A stretch of 64,000 bases of DNA from CAWGLW01 sp963823525 (GTDB lineage Bacteria > Pseudomonadota > Gammaproteobacteria > Steroidobacterales > Steroidobacteraceae): contig CAWGLW010000005.1 of NCBI GenBank assembly GCA_963823525.1, positions 434,001 to 498,000 on the forward strand, written 5' to 3'. Positions 35,657 through 43,155 of the stretch are shown here, piece by piece. The position numbers were made by a program, and so were the translations under genes. The notes beneath the pieces were generated by a model that saw only the letters and a list, made by a program, of their open reading frames with translations, had not been told where the DNA came from and did not search any database. Position 1 is the first letter of the stretch; each line of letters opens with the position of its first letter.

Positions 35657-37306
35657 ATGAAACATGAACCTGACCGTGACAGAAGCACGCCCATGAAGTC
35701 GGGGCAGTCCCTGGATGCCGTGATCGTCGGCGCCGGGTTCGCCGGCCTGTACATGCTCCACCGGCTGCGCGAAATGGGGCTGTCGGTGCGTGTACTGGAA
35801 GCGGGCGATGGCATCGGCGGCACCTGGTACTGGAATCGTTATCCGGGTGCGCGCTGTGATATTCCAAGCATGGAGTACTCCTACCAGTTCAGCCGGGAGC
35901 TCGCGCAGGAGTGGCAGTGGACCGAGCGTTACGCCACGCAGCCGGAAATCCTGAGTTATATCAACCACGTTGCGGATCGATTCGATCTCAGGCGCGACAT
36001 CGAACTGAATACCCGCGTCATTGCCGCGAGCTTCGATGAGCAGAATTCCCGGTGGGCGATTCGTCTGGAGGACGGCCGTGAGCTGTTCGCACGTTTCTGT
36101 ATCATGGCCACGGGTTGCCTTTCTTCGGCCAACCTGCCGGCGATACCGGGGATCGACTCCTTTGAAGGCGAGACGTATCACACCGGTCACTGGCCACATG
36201 AGCCGGTGGATTTTACCGGGCAGCGCGTCGGCGTGATCGGCACCGGATCATCGGCGATCCAGTCGATTCCATTGATTGCCGGGCAGGCCAGCGAGCTCTA
36301 CGTTTTCCAGCGCACTCCCAATTACAGCGTGCCTGCACACAATCGACCGCTCAGTGCGAAGGAACAGGCTGATGTGAAGGCGAACTACGAGGCTCTGCGA
36401 CGGATCGGCCGTACCGAGCACCCGTTTGGTTTCGCTCACCGCATGCGTGAGGATCTGGCAAGCGAAGCGTCGCCAGCGCAGCGAAAGGAGCGCTACGAAG
36501 CGTACTGGGAGCAAGGCGGGCTGCAGTTCCTCGGCGCATTTGCGGACCTGATGATCGACCCCCGCGCAAATGAAACCGCTGCGGATTTCATGCGTGAAAA
36601 AATCAGCGAACTCGTCGAGGACCCGGACGTCGCCGCCGCGCTTACGCCGACACACGTTGCCGGGAGCAAGCGACTTTGCGTCGATACCGGCTACTTCGCG
36701 ACTTACAACCGGCCCCACGTGCACCTGATTGATATCCGGTCCACGCCGATCGAAGAAATCACCGCGGACGGCCTGACCGCGGGTGGCCGCCACTACGCAC
36801 TGGATGCGATCGTCTTTGCGACTGGCTTCGACGCGATGACTGGTTCGCTTGCGAAGATCGACATCCGCGGCCGGGAGGGCATGTCACTCGCCGAGCGTTG
36901 GGCGGCAGGGCCGCGTGCCTATCTCGGTCTTTCCAGCGCTGGTTTCCCTAACCTGTTTTTCATTACCGGTCCCGGCAGTCCGTCAGTACTGACGAACATG
37001 TTGCCCTCCATCGAGCAGCACGTGGACTGGATTGCCGATGGGATTGCATACATGCATGAGCAGGGGCTCGCCTGTATCGAGGCCGATGAAGCAGCCCAGG
37101 ACGCCTGGGTTGCGCACGTCAACGAGGTGGCCCATTCCACGCTGTTCCCGGTGGCCAACTCCTGGTACCTGGGTGCAAACGTGCCCGGCAAGCCCCGGGT
37201 CTTTATGCCTTACGTTGGATTTCCGACCTACGTGGCCAAATGCGAGGAGGTGGCCGCGAAAGGTTACGAGGGTTTTCAATTCACCGAGTCAGCGTCAGCA
37301 CCGTGA
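35657..37306 (+). CDS. Baeyer-Villiger-type flavin monooxygenase
   Basis: A 549-residue class B flavoprotein. The FAD Rossmann motif is GAGFAGLYMLHRL, followed by GGTWYWNRYPGARCD, the family signature FEGETYHTGHWPHEPVDF (of the FxGxxxHxxxW type), and the NADPH site VIGTGSSAIQ. The C-terminus (ITGPGSPSVLTNM) matches cyclohexanone-monooxygenase-like enzymes. It would insert oxygen next to a ketone to form an ester or lactone using NADPH and O2. The stop overlaps the next gene's GTG by four bases, so their products are likely used together. Confidence 0.9.
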   Translation: MKHEPDRDRSTPMKSGQSLDAVIVGAGFAGLYMLHRLREMGLSVRVLEAGDGIGGTWYWNRYPGARCDIPSMEYSYQFSRELAQEWQWTERYATQPEILSYINHVADRFDLRRDIELNTRVIAASFDEQNSRWAIRLEDGRELFARFCIMATGCLSSANLPAIPGIDSFEGETYHTGHWPHEPVDFTGQRVGVIGTGSSAIQSIPLIAGQASELYVFQRTPNYSVPAHNRPLSAKEQADVKANYEALRRIGRTEHPFGFAHRMREDLASEASPAQRKERYEAYWEQGGLQFLGAFADLMIDPRANETAADFMREKISELVEDPDVAAALTPTHVAGSKRLCVDTGYFATYNRPHVHLIDIRSTPIEEITADGLTAGGRHYALDAIVFATGFDAMTGSLAKIDIRGREGMSLAERWAAGPRAYLGLSSAGFPNLFFITGPGSPSVLTNMLPSIEQHVDWIADGIAYMHEQGLACIEADEAAQDAWVAHVNEVAHSTLFPVANSWYLGANVPGKPRVFMPYVGFPTYVAKCEEVAAKGYEGFQFTESASAP

Positions 37307-37689
37307 CAAATCAGCTCGAGTGCTGGCACCGGGTCGTGACGACACGCGACACCGGACTGCTGGACGAACTGCTCGCCGCAGACTGCGTGTTTCATTCGCC
37401 GGTCGTCTACACCCCTCAGCGTGGCCGGGCCATGTGCAAACTGTACCTGTCGGCGGCGATACAGGTCTTTGGTGCGGGCTTTCGATACGTACGGGAAGTC
37501 GGCGACGATAAGCAAAGCGTGCTTGAGTTCATTGCCGAGCATGACGGCATCGAGATAAACGGGGTGGACATCATCGACTGGAATGCGCAGGGGCAGATCT
37601 GTCAGTTCAAGGTCATGGTCCGCCCGCTGAAGGCGATCAACCTGCTGCATGAACAAATGAAAGGCCTGCTCGAGCGAATGGCGGTGTGA
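37303..37689 (+). CDS. NTF2-like (SnoaL-type) protein
   Basis: A 128-residue cone-fold protein: CWHRVVTTRDTGLLDELLAADCVFHSPVV has the usual helix then DCVFHSP strand, and IDWNAQGQICQFKVMVRPL closes the sheet (quoted in part). Family members include isomerases, epoxide hydrolases and binding proteins. The GTG start at 37303 overlaps the monooxygenase stop. It may act on the monooxygenase substrate or product, but no catalytic residues can be assigned. Confidence 0.75.
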   Translation: MTNQLECWHRVVTTRDTGLLDELLAADCVFHSPVVYTPQRGRAMCKLYLSAAIQVFGAGFRYVREVGDDKQSVLEFIAEHDGIEINGVDIIDWNAQGQICQFKVMVRPLKAINLLHEQMKGLLERMAV

Positions 37690-37690
37690 G

Positions 37691-39145
37691 GTGCTGGCGC
37701 TGAACCCGTATGCAACTGCCGGTGAGTTGCTTGCCGACCTTCGATCGGGACGGGTCAGCGTGACCGAAATCGTTACGCTCTATCGTGAGCGGCGCGATCA
37801 ATTGCAGAGCCAGGTCAACGCGATCGTGACGCCCGACGACTCCGCAGCGCTCGAGCAGGCGCGGCGCCTCGATCGAGCATGCAATCTCGCCAGCGGCCCG
37901 CTGGCAGGCCTGCCAGTCACGATAAAGGACGGCATTCATGTCAAAGGCCTTGCATCGACCGGCGGGATTCTTGAGCCGGCCGCCTGCATCGCCGCCGCCG
38001 ACGCGCCGTGCGTCCGAAGGCTGCGCGAGGCGGGAGCCTTGATTCTTGGCAAGACCAATGTGCCACCGGGTAACGGTGACTGGCAGACGAACAACAGGCT
38101 GTTCGGGCGGACCTGTAATCCCTGGAACCAGCACCTGACGCCTGGCGGCAGCACGGGCGGTGGCGCCGCGGCGGTCGCAGCCGGGCTGACCGGAGCAGAG
38201 CTGGGCAGTGATATCGGCGGTTCGATACGAATTCCGGCGGCTTTCTGCGGAATCTATGGCCACAAACCGAGCACCTCGGCACTGCCGCGGAGCGGGCACT
38301 TTCCGGGGGGGAACACGTTCAATTCGGCCGCGATACTCGGCGTACAAGGTCCACTGGCCCGCAGTGCACGGGACCTGGAACGCCTGTTCGAGGTCCTGTG
38401 CGGCTCAGACGGTCTCGAGGGCAAGGGCTGGCAACCGGCATTGCCCCCGCCACGGTTCGAGCATCTGAAGGACTGCCGCGTCGGTGTGTTGAAACTGCCC
38501 GCGTGGCTGCCGGTCGACGAAGCAATACTGTGCGCGCAGGACACGATGCTCGAACGCCTGCGCAGCGCCGGTACGCGGACCTGCCACGTTGATGTCTCCG
38601 CCCATTTTGGCGACTACAGTGATGTCTACCGGCAGTACCTTGTACTTCTGCAGTGCTACATGGGTGCGACGCTTGCCGCGGATGCAAGGGCCAGCGCCGC
38701 TGAGAAGATGCGCCGCTACCAGGACCCGTTTCTCGATGCCGTCGCCGAGGGGCTCACCGCGAACGCCGGGCGGATGCTGAACGCCCTGGAGGCTGCCGAG
38801 GACTGCAGGAATCGCTGGGAGACGGTCTTCCATGATATCGACGTGCTGTTGTCACCGGTGTGCAGCAGCAATGCATTTGCGCACGACGACCGCTTTTTCT
38901 ATGACCGGGTGCTGCCGATCAATGGCGCGGCGATGCCTTACTATCGTCTGAGTGCGTTGCCCTCGATCGCTTCATTCGCCGGACTGCCGGCCACGGTCTT
39001 TCCAAGCGGGGAGCTTACCGACATCGGGACGCCGATCGGTCTGCAGGTGATGGGTGCCTACCTCGAGGATCGGAGCACCCTGAGGTTTGCGGCGCTGGTG
39101 GAGCAGGCGATTGCCGCGTTCGCGGCACCGCCGGGGCTGAAGTAG
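37691..39145 (+). CDS. Amidase signature family hydrolase
   Basis: A 484-residue amidase. The Ser-cisSer-Lys triad is visible: Lys in PVTIKDGIHVKG, cis-Ser in PGGSTGGGAAAV and the nucleophile Ser in LGSDIGGSIRIPAAF. A GTG start at 37691 follows the NTF2-like stop by one base. Substrate is unknown: a linear amide, aryl acylamide or similar. It is one of two amidases in the window; the other is at 52.7-54.1 kb and is not closely similar by eye. Confidence 0.88.
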   Translation: MLALNPYATAGELLADLRSGRVSVTEIVTLYRERRDQLQSQVNAIVTPDDSAALEQARRLDRACNLASGPLAGLPVTIKDGIHVKGLASTGGILEPAACIAAADAPCVRRLREAGALILGKTNVPPGNGDWQTNNRLFGRTCNPWNQHLTPGGSTGGGAAAVAAGLTGAELGSDIGGSIRIPAAFCGIYGHKPSTSALPRSGHFPGGNTFNSAAILGVQGPLARSARDLERLFEVLCGSDGLEGKGWQPALPPPRFEHLKDCRVGVLKLPAWLPVDEAILCAQDTMLERLRSAGTRTCHVDVSAHFGDYSDVYRQYLVLLQCYMGATLAADARASAAEKMRRYQDPFLDAVAEGLTANAGRMLNALEAAEDCRNRWETVFHDIDVLLSPVCSSNAFAHDDRFFYDRVLPINGAAMPYYRLSALPSIASFAGLPATVFPSGELTDIGTPIGLQVMGAYLEDRSTLRFAALVEQAIAAFAAPPGLK

Positions 39146-39157
39146 CCGGACGCCGCC

Positions 39158-39577
39158 ATGTTGAGTCTTCATCATGTGCACCTGATGGCCGCCGATATTG
39201 ATGCGACGATGGCGTTCTGGATGGATCATTTTGGAGCCAGCCTCGTACTGGACGTGGACTTCGCCGGGGCACGAAACGTGTTCCTGCGAGTCGGCGAGGG
39301 GCGCCTGCACCTGTATGCTCAGCCACCGCGGCATAAGGGGCAGGGAACCGTGCACCACCTCGGCATCGAGACGGACGCACTGGAAGCGCTGACCGCTCGT
39401 TTGCGTGACGCGGGCGTATCCGTCACCGGGATTCGCCGGCATGAGGCGGCGGACTACGCGATGGCGGAAGGTCCCGACGGTATTCTGCTGGAGCTGTTCC
39501 AGCCCCACGACGTGCGGGCTAACGAACCGTTACGCAGGGCTGGTTATTTCGCGAGCCTTGGCCCGATTCGGGACTGA
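39158..39577 (+). CDS. VOC (glyoxalase/bleomycin resistance) family protein
   Basis: A 139-residue protein with two beta-alpha-beta-beta-beta modules. LSLHHVHLMAADIDATMAFW supplies the first metal His (HVH), TVHHLGIETDALEAL opens module two with its own His, and ILLELFQPHD supplies a Glu. It may be a lyase, isomerase or dioxygenase. It ends the catabolic run. Its last eleven codons and following bases recur in altered form 3.56 kb downstream. Confidence 0.85.
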   Translation: MLSLHHVHLMAADIDATMAFWMDHFGASLVLDVDFAGARNVFLRVGEGRLHLYAQPPRHKGQGTVHHLGIETDALEALTARLRDAGVSVTGIRRHEAADYAMAEGPDGILLELFQPHDVRANEPLRRAGYFASLGPIRD

Positions 39578-39597
39578 TTGGTTCGAAATTTGCCCGG
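39542..39597 (+). repeat. Left copy of about 56-bp imperfect direct repeat
   Basis: Begins GGTTATTTCGCGAGCCTTG inside the VOC gene (last 12 codons) and runs past its stop through TTCGAAATTT. It matches 43100-43155 at roughly 80 per cent. Both keep the reading frame and the stop codon; differences in the coding part are mostly silent or conservative. Confidence 0.75.
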
Positions 39598-39843
39598 CCG
39601 GTGCCCGTCCGCCACCCGTAGCGCAATTCGCGTTGTATTGGGGGCCGTCCGGCGGGCTATTGGTGCTATTCTCCCGCAAATTACAAATCGCAGGATTCAT
39701 CGAAAACCGCACAAAGATGCGCTGTTGAGCTTGCGGGACAATGGTCTTTACCCGTTGCGGATCGACAAGGGTGGGTCGAACTGCGCAAATTTCCTGGCAG
39801 GCGATCCAGTTGCCAGGCATGACAGGATATCGGGAGTATTAGA

Positions 39844-40698
39844 GTGGGTAGACTGCTGCTTGGCCTCTTAGTCGTCGTGTCGCTCTATGGCTGCGCCGGG
39901 CAGCCGACAGTCGAGAGGGACGTTGTCACGCCCGCACCGATGCCTGAGCCCGCGCCGACACCCGCGCCGAAGCCTGCACCGGCGCCGCCCGAGCCAGCAC
40001 CGGCCCCGACACCTGCGCCCGCGCCCACGCCGAAGTCCGCACCGGCCCCGATATCCGCGCCCGCGCCCTCGCCGAAGCCTGCACCGGCCCCGACACCTGC
40101 GCCCGCGCCCACGCCGAAGTCCGCACCGGCCCCGACACCCGCGCCCGCACCGGAACCGGGAGCACCACCGAAAGTCGTTCCCACGCCGCCGTCGGCGACG
40201 ATGCCGGCATCCGGCCAGGTTGCGGCAGGGGGGGCGGTCATGGTCGAAATCGAGAAACTCCCGCTTCCGCTGAATCCGAACTGGACTCTGGATTCGGGAC
40301 ACGATCCTGTCTCGGGACGGGAGCGCTGCTTCCTGCGTTCCGCAACTTTACGAATCCAGGACGGCCAGGGAGGGTCCGACATTGCGCTGATCGTCACGGG
40401 CGACACCTTGCGTGTCGATACGCGTTCGAATGTGGATATGAGCTACGCGAATACCGGTCTGCAGGTCGACTCGGGAACGGCTTTCCCGCTGCAGCGCCTT
40501 TTTGGAGAAACCGACGTGCTGTTCGATCAGCGTGTCGACGAGATAAAGCAGCAATTCATGAGCGGCTCATCCGTGACTGTAACGATGGGGTTCTGGCCGA
40601 CCTGGCCGGTCACGGAAGCGTATAGCGCGCGCTTCGCCATCGGCGGCTATTCTGAGGCGAGCGCGGCCCTGAAGACCTGTGACAGTCTGCTGCCATAA
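39844..40698 (+). CDS. Lipoprotein with Pro/Ala-rich repeat stalk
   Basis: A 284-residue predicted outer-membrane or periplasmic lipoprotein. A GTG start gives a signal peptide ending in the lipobox LYGC (Cys17). Residues about 30-118 are almost all Pro, Ala, Lys, Thr and Ser, including four 14-residue repeats, and should form an extended stalk. The C-terminal domain (about residues 130-284) has LPLNPNWTLDSGHDPVSG and two Cys residues that could pair (ERCFLR and LKTCDSLLP). No enzyme motif seen. It is first in a three-gene cassette with a sensor and a kinase. Confidence 0.8.
   Translation: MGRLLLGLLVVVSLYGCAGQPTVERDVVTPAPMPEPAPTPAPKPAPAPPEPAPAPTPAPAPTPKSAPAPISAPAPSPKPAPAPTPAPAPTPKSAPAPTPAPAPEPGAPPKVVPTPPSATMPASGQVAAGGAVMVEIEKLPLPLNPNWTLDSGHDPVSGRERCFLRSATLRIQDGQGGSDIALIVTGDTLRVDTRSNVDMSYANTGLQVDSGTAFPLQRLFGETDVLFDQRVDEIKQQFMSGSSVTVTMGFWPTWPVTEAYSARFAIGGYSEASAALKTCDSLLP
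39997..40164 (+). repeat. Four 42-bp tandem repeats encoding 14-residue Pro/Ala units
   Basis: The encoded units are APAPTPAPAPTPKS, APAPISAPAPSPKP, APAPTPAPAPTPKS and a degenerate fourth. Units 1 and 3 are nearly identical in DNA as well, suggesting recent duplication. They are in the stalk of the lipoprotein. Confidence 0.8.
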
Positions 40699-40731
40699 GC
40701 GGACAAATCAATACCACGCGGAGAGTCGATC

Positions 40732-41628
40732 ATGGGATTGCGATTGAAATTCAACCTCGTCCTCAGCTTTACCAGCCTGATCGGGCTGCTGGCCGCGGGT
40801 CTGTTCACCTATAACTCCCTGCAAAAAAATGCTCGCGCGGAGATTCTCGAGTCTGCGCGGATCATGATGGAAAGCGCGATTGCGGTGCGCGGATATACGG
40901 TCTCCGAAATCCGCCCGTTGCTTGCCGTACAGCAGCGGCGACAATTCTTGCCGCAGTCAGTACCAGCCTATGCCGCGACGCGATACGTGACGGAATTTCG
41001 TAAGAACTATCCTGAGTTCAGTTACAAGGAGGCGACGCTCAACCCGACCAATCCGGCGGATCGTGCAGTGGGCTGGGAGACTGACGTCGTCACCTGGTTC
41101 CGTGATCACCCCGAGGAGAAGGAGTTGATCGGGGAGCGGATGACCGCAACCGGCCCGGCGCTTTACATGGGGCACCCGATCAAGATTACCGATGAGAAGT
41201 GCCTGGTGTGCCACAGTACGCCGGCCGAAGCGCCGCAGACATTGATTGACACCTACGGTGACGATAACGGTTTCGGCTGGAAAATGAACGAGATCATCGG
41301 CGCGCAGATAGTCCAGGTACCAATGGCCCTGCCGCTGCAAAGAGCAAGGTCTGCACTGGTCACATTCATGGGATCCCTGATCATGGCCTTTCTGCTGGTC
41401 GCGCTGCTGCTGAATGTGCTGCTGCACCGGATCGTAATCAAGCCGGTTCAGGCGCTGTCCGCACAGGCCGACGCGATGAGCATGGGAGGGCAGAATGTGG
41501 ATGAACTCGTCGTGGTGGGTAACGACGAAATGGCGGCATTGGCACGTTCCTTCAACAGGATGCACCGCAGTCTGGACAGCGCGATGAAAATGCTGGACGA
41601 CGAAACGGTGTTGCGACGCGATCCGTGA
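40732..41628 (+). CDS. Tll0287-like (DUF3365) heme-type sensor with HAMP domain, no output domain
   Basis: A 298-residue membrane protein. TM1 is at about residues 9-28, then a periplasmic DUF3365-like domain that ends with a c-type heme motif CLVCH at residues 157-161. TM2 is at about 208-232 and a HAMP-like segment runs to about 285 (VIKPVQALSAQADAMS). The protein then stops: no methyl-accepting, kinase or cyclase module. In other proteins this sensor is joined to such outputs. The Ser/Thr kinase 45 bases downstream is the obvious candidate partner, which is inference. Confidence 0.82.
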   Translation: MGLRLKFNLVLSFTSLIGLLAAGLFTYNSLQKNARAEILESARIMMESAIAVRGYTVSEIRPLLAVQQRRQFLPQSVPAYAATRYVTEFRKNYPEFSYKEATLNPTNPADRAVGWETDVVTWFRDHPEEKELIGERMTATGPALYMGHPIKITDEKCLVCHSTPAEAPQTLIDTYGDDNGFGWKMNEIIGAQIVQVPMALPLQRARSALVTFMGSLIMAFLLVALLLNVLLHRIVIKPVQALSAQADAMSMGGQNVDELVVVGNDEMAALARSFNRMHRSLDSAMKMLDDETVLRRDP

Positions 41629-41673
41629 TCCGGCTGTTCCTGATCGCATCCAGAGCGCGCGAAATCCGATTCC

Positions 41674-43062
41674 GTGGCTGAACAGAAAATACCCCAGGCC
41701 CTCGGCAAGTACGAGATCAAATCGATTCTCGGGCGGGGCGCGATGGGCATCGTTTACAGAGCGTACGATCCAGCTATTGAGCGGATCGTCGCCATCAAGG
41801 TAATGCACCAGCACCTGTTCCAGGGTCACGAAGGCAGCGACTTTGCGCAGCGGTTTCAGCAGGAGGCCCGGGCGGCGGCCCGTTGCTGGCATCCGAACAT
41901 CGTGGCGGTATTTGATTTCGGAACTGAACGGGACGTTCCATACCTGGTGATGGAACTCGTGGAAGGCAGCGAATTACGGGATCTGCTGGAGTTGCGGCAG
42001 TTGACCATGCGGGAGGCTATTGAGCTGGTGGTCCCGGTCTTGTCAGCGCTGAATCACGCGCATTCAAAGGGCGTCGTGCATCGGGACATCAAGCCCGCGA
42101 ATATCATGGTACTGAAAGACGGCAGCGTAAAAGTTGCTGACTTCGGCGTTGCGCGTCTGGACACTTCGGACCTGACCCGCAGCGGATACGTGGTCGGGAC
42201 CCTGGGCTACATGTCGCCGGAGGGCGAGCGCGGCGACGTTGTCGACAGCCGGTCCGATATTTACAGTACGGCGATGGTACTGCTGCAGCTGACCACGGGG
42301 CAGCGACCTTATCCGGGCTTTCTGAGAGGCGAAAGCGTACCCGGGCTGTTCGCGGCGGCAGGCTTGTCGGGCGGGCAGATACCGACGCTTGTAACCATTC
42401 TGGAAACGGCTCTGGATCCGGACCCGGACCACCGCTTCCAAAGCGCCGAGCAGTTCCAGAATTCGCTGACACAGTGGCTCTCGGGAGCAACCGTCAGCGG
42501 AAACCAGAGGGCGAAGGCGGTCGCTGATGCGGGGTCGCTGAAGGCGGGCCAGCAGCGGACGGTCAAGGGATCTGTTTCACCGGCTTTGCTGAAGTTGATG
42601 GAAGAGCGTCTCGCATCTCATGTTGGACCAATGGCCGGCCATTTCGTCAGGAGAGCCTGCCGAGCCGACGCGGACCTGGTTGCCATTACGACGGAACTGG
42701 CCGGTCATATACCGAACCAGGACGAACGTGCCCAATTCCTCCGCGCAATCGAGAGCTCGGACATCGTCAGCGCAGTGCTCAAGCAGACCCGTTCCGATAT
42801 TCGAGAGCGCAAGTCCGGATCGGGTCTCGAAGCGCCGGCGCGTTGCGCTGAAAAGCTCGTGCTGAGCGCTGACAAGGCGAGCCGCATCGCCGCTGAACTG
42901 ACGTATTTCGTCGGCCCCTTGGCGAGCCGCCTGGTTCATTCTGCGTCGGCTCGTGTATCCACACTCGCTGACCTGTACCAGGACCTCGCGACCAGCATTC
43001 CGTCTGAGCAGGATCGCAAGCAGTTTCTAGAGCGCGTGAATACCCGTGTTGGACCCGCATAG
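41674..43062 (+). CDS. Hanks-type Ser/Thr protein kinase with duplicated C-terminal domain
   Basis: A 462-residue soluble protein. Kinase domain at about residues 13-270: glycine loop GRGAMG (20-25), Lys42 in AIKVMHQ, catalytic loop HRDIKPANIM (137-146), DFG at 156-158, activation-loop GTLGYMSPE. All catalytic residues are intact. No transmembrane helix. Residues about 305-360 and 404-455 are related repeats: each has a HVGPMAGHFVRRA- or FVGPLASRLVHSA-type helix followed by an I-P-x-x-x-x-R-x-x-F-L motif. GTG start at 41674. It probably responds to the adjacent heme-type sensor. Confidence 0.88.
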   Translation: MAEQKIPQALGKYEIKSILGRGAMGIVYRAYDPAIERIVAIKVMHQHLFQGHEGSDFAQRFQQEARAAARCWHPNIVAVFDFGTERDVPYLVMELVEGSELRDLLELRQLTMREAIELVVPVLSALNHAHSKGVVHRDIKPANIMVLKDGSVKVADFGVARLDTSDLTRSGYVVGTLGYMSPEGERGDVVDSRSDIYSTAMVLLQLTTGQRPYPGFLRGESVPGLFAAAGLSGGQIPTLVTILETALDPDPDHRFQSAEQFQNSLTQWLSGATVSGNQRAKAVADAGSLKAGQQRTVKGSVSPALLKLMEERLASHVGPMAGHFVRRACRADADLVAITTELAGHIPNQDERAQFLRAIESSDIVSAVLKQTRSDIRERKSGSGLEAPARCAEKLVLSADKASRIAAELTYFVGPLASRLVHSASARVSTLADLYQDLATSIPSEQDRKQFLERVNTRVGPA

Positions 43063-43099
43063 TCCTGATGCACGAACCATCCGTCCCTGGTGTCCGTCG

Positions 43100-43155
43100 G
43101 GTTACTTTGCGAGCCTTGACCCGACCCGCGACTGAGCGGCTCGAAATTTACCGGG
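43100..43155 (+). pseudogene. Right direct-repeat copy: relic of a VOC-gene 3' end
   Basis: Translates on the plus strand as GYFASLDPTRD followed by a stop, against GYFASLGPIRD and stop in the intact VOC gene at 39158-39577, and the likeness continues through TCGAAATTT after the stop. No related sequence precedes it. It overlaps the stop of the PQQ dehydrogenase gene on the other strand. Either a second VOC gene was lost or this is one end of a duplicated insertion boundary. Confidence 0.6.

Noticed and set aside
39997..40164. Regular repeats considered as a CRISPR array
   Set aside because: Units are contiguous 42-mers with no spacers and are in frame with a lipoprotein gene.
39885..40406. 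Gly/Ala-rich open frame on the minus strand
   Set aside because: It is the complement of the Pro/Ala repeat region; the repeats make all frames open.
43100..43155. Direct repeat considered as an attachment site of a phage or integrative element
   Set aside because: No integrase, excisionase or tRNA is nearby, and 80 per cent identity is too low for a recent site-specific integration; kept as an old duplication instead.
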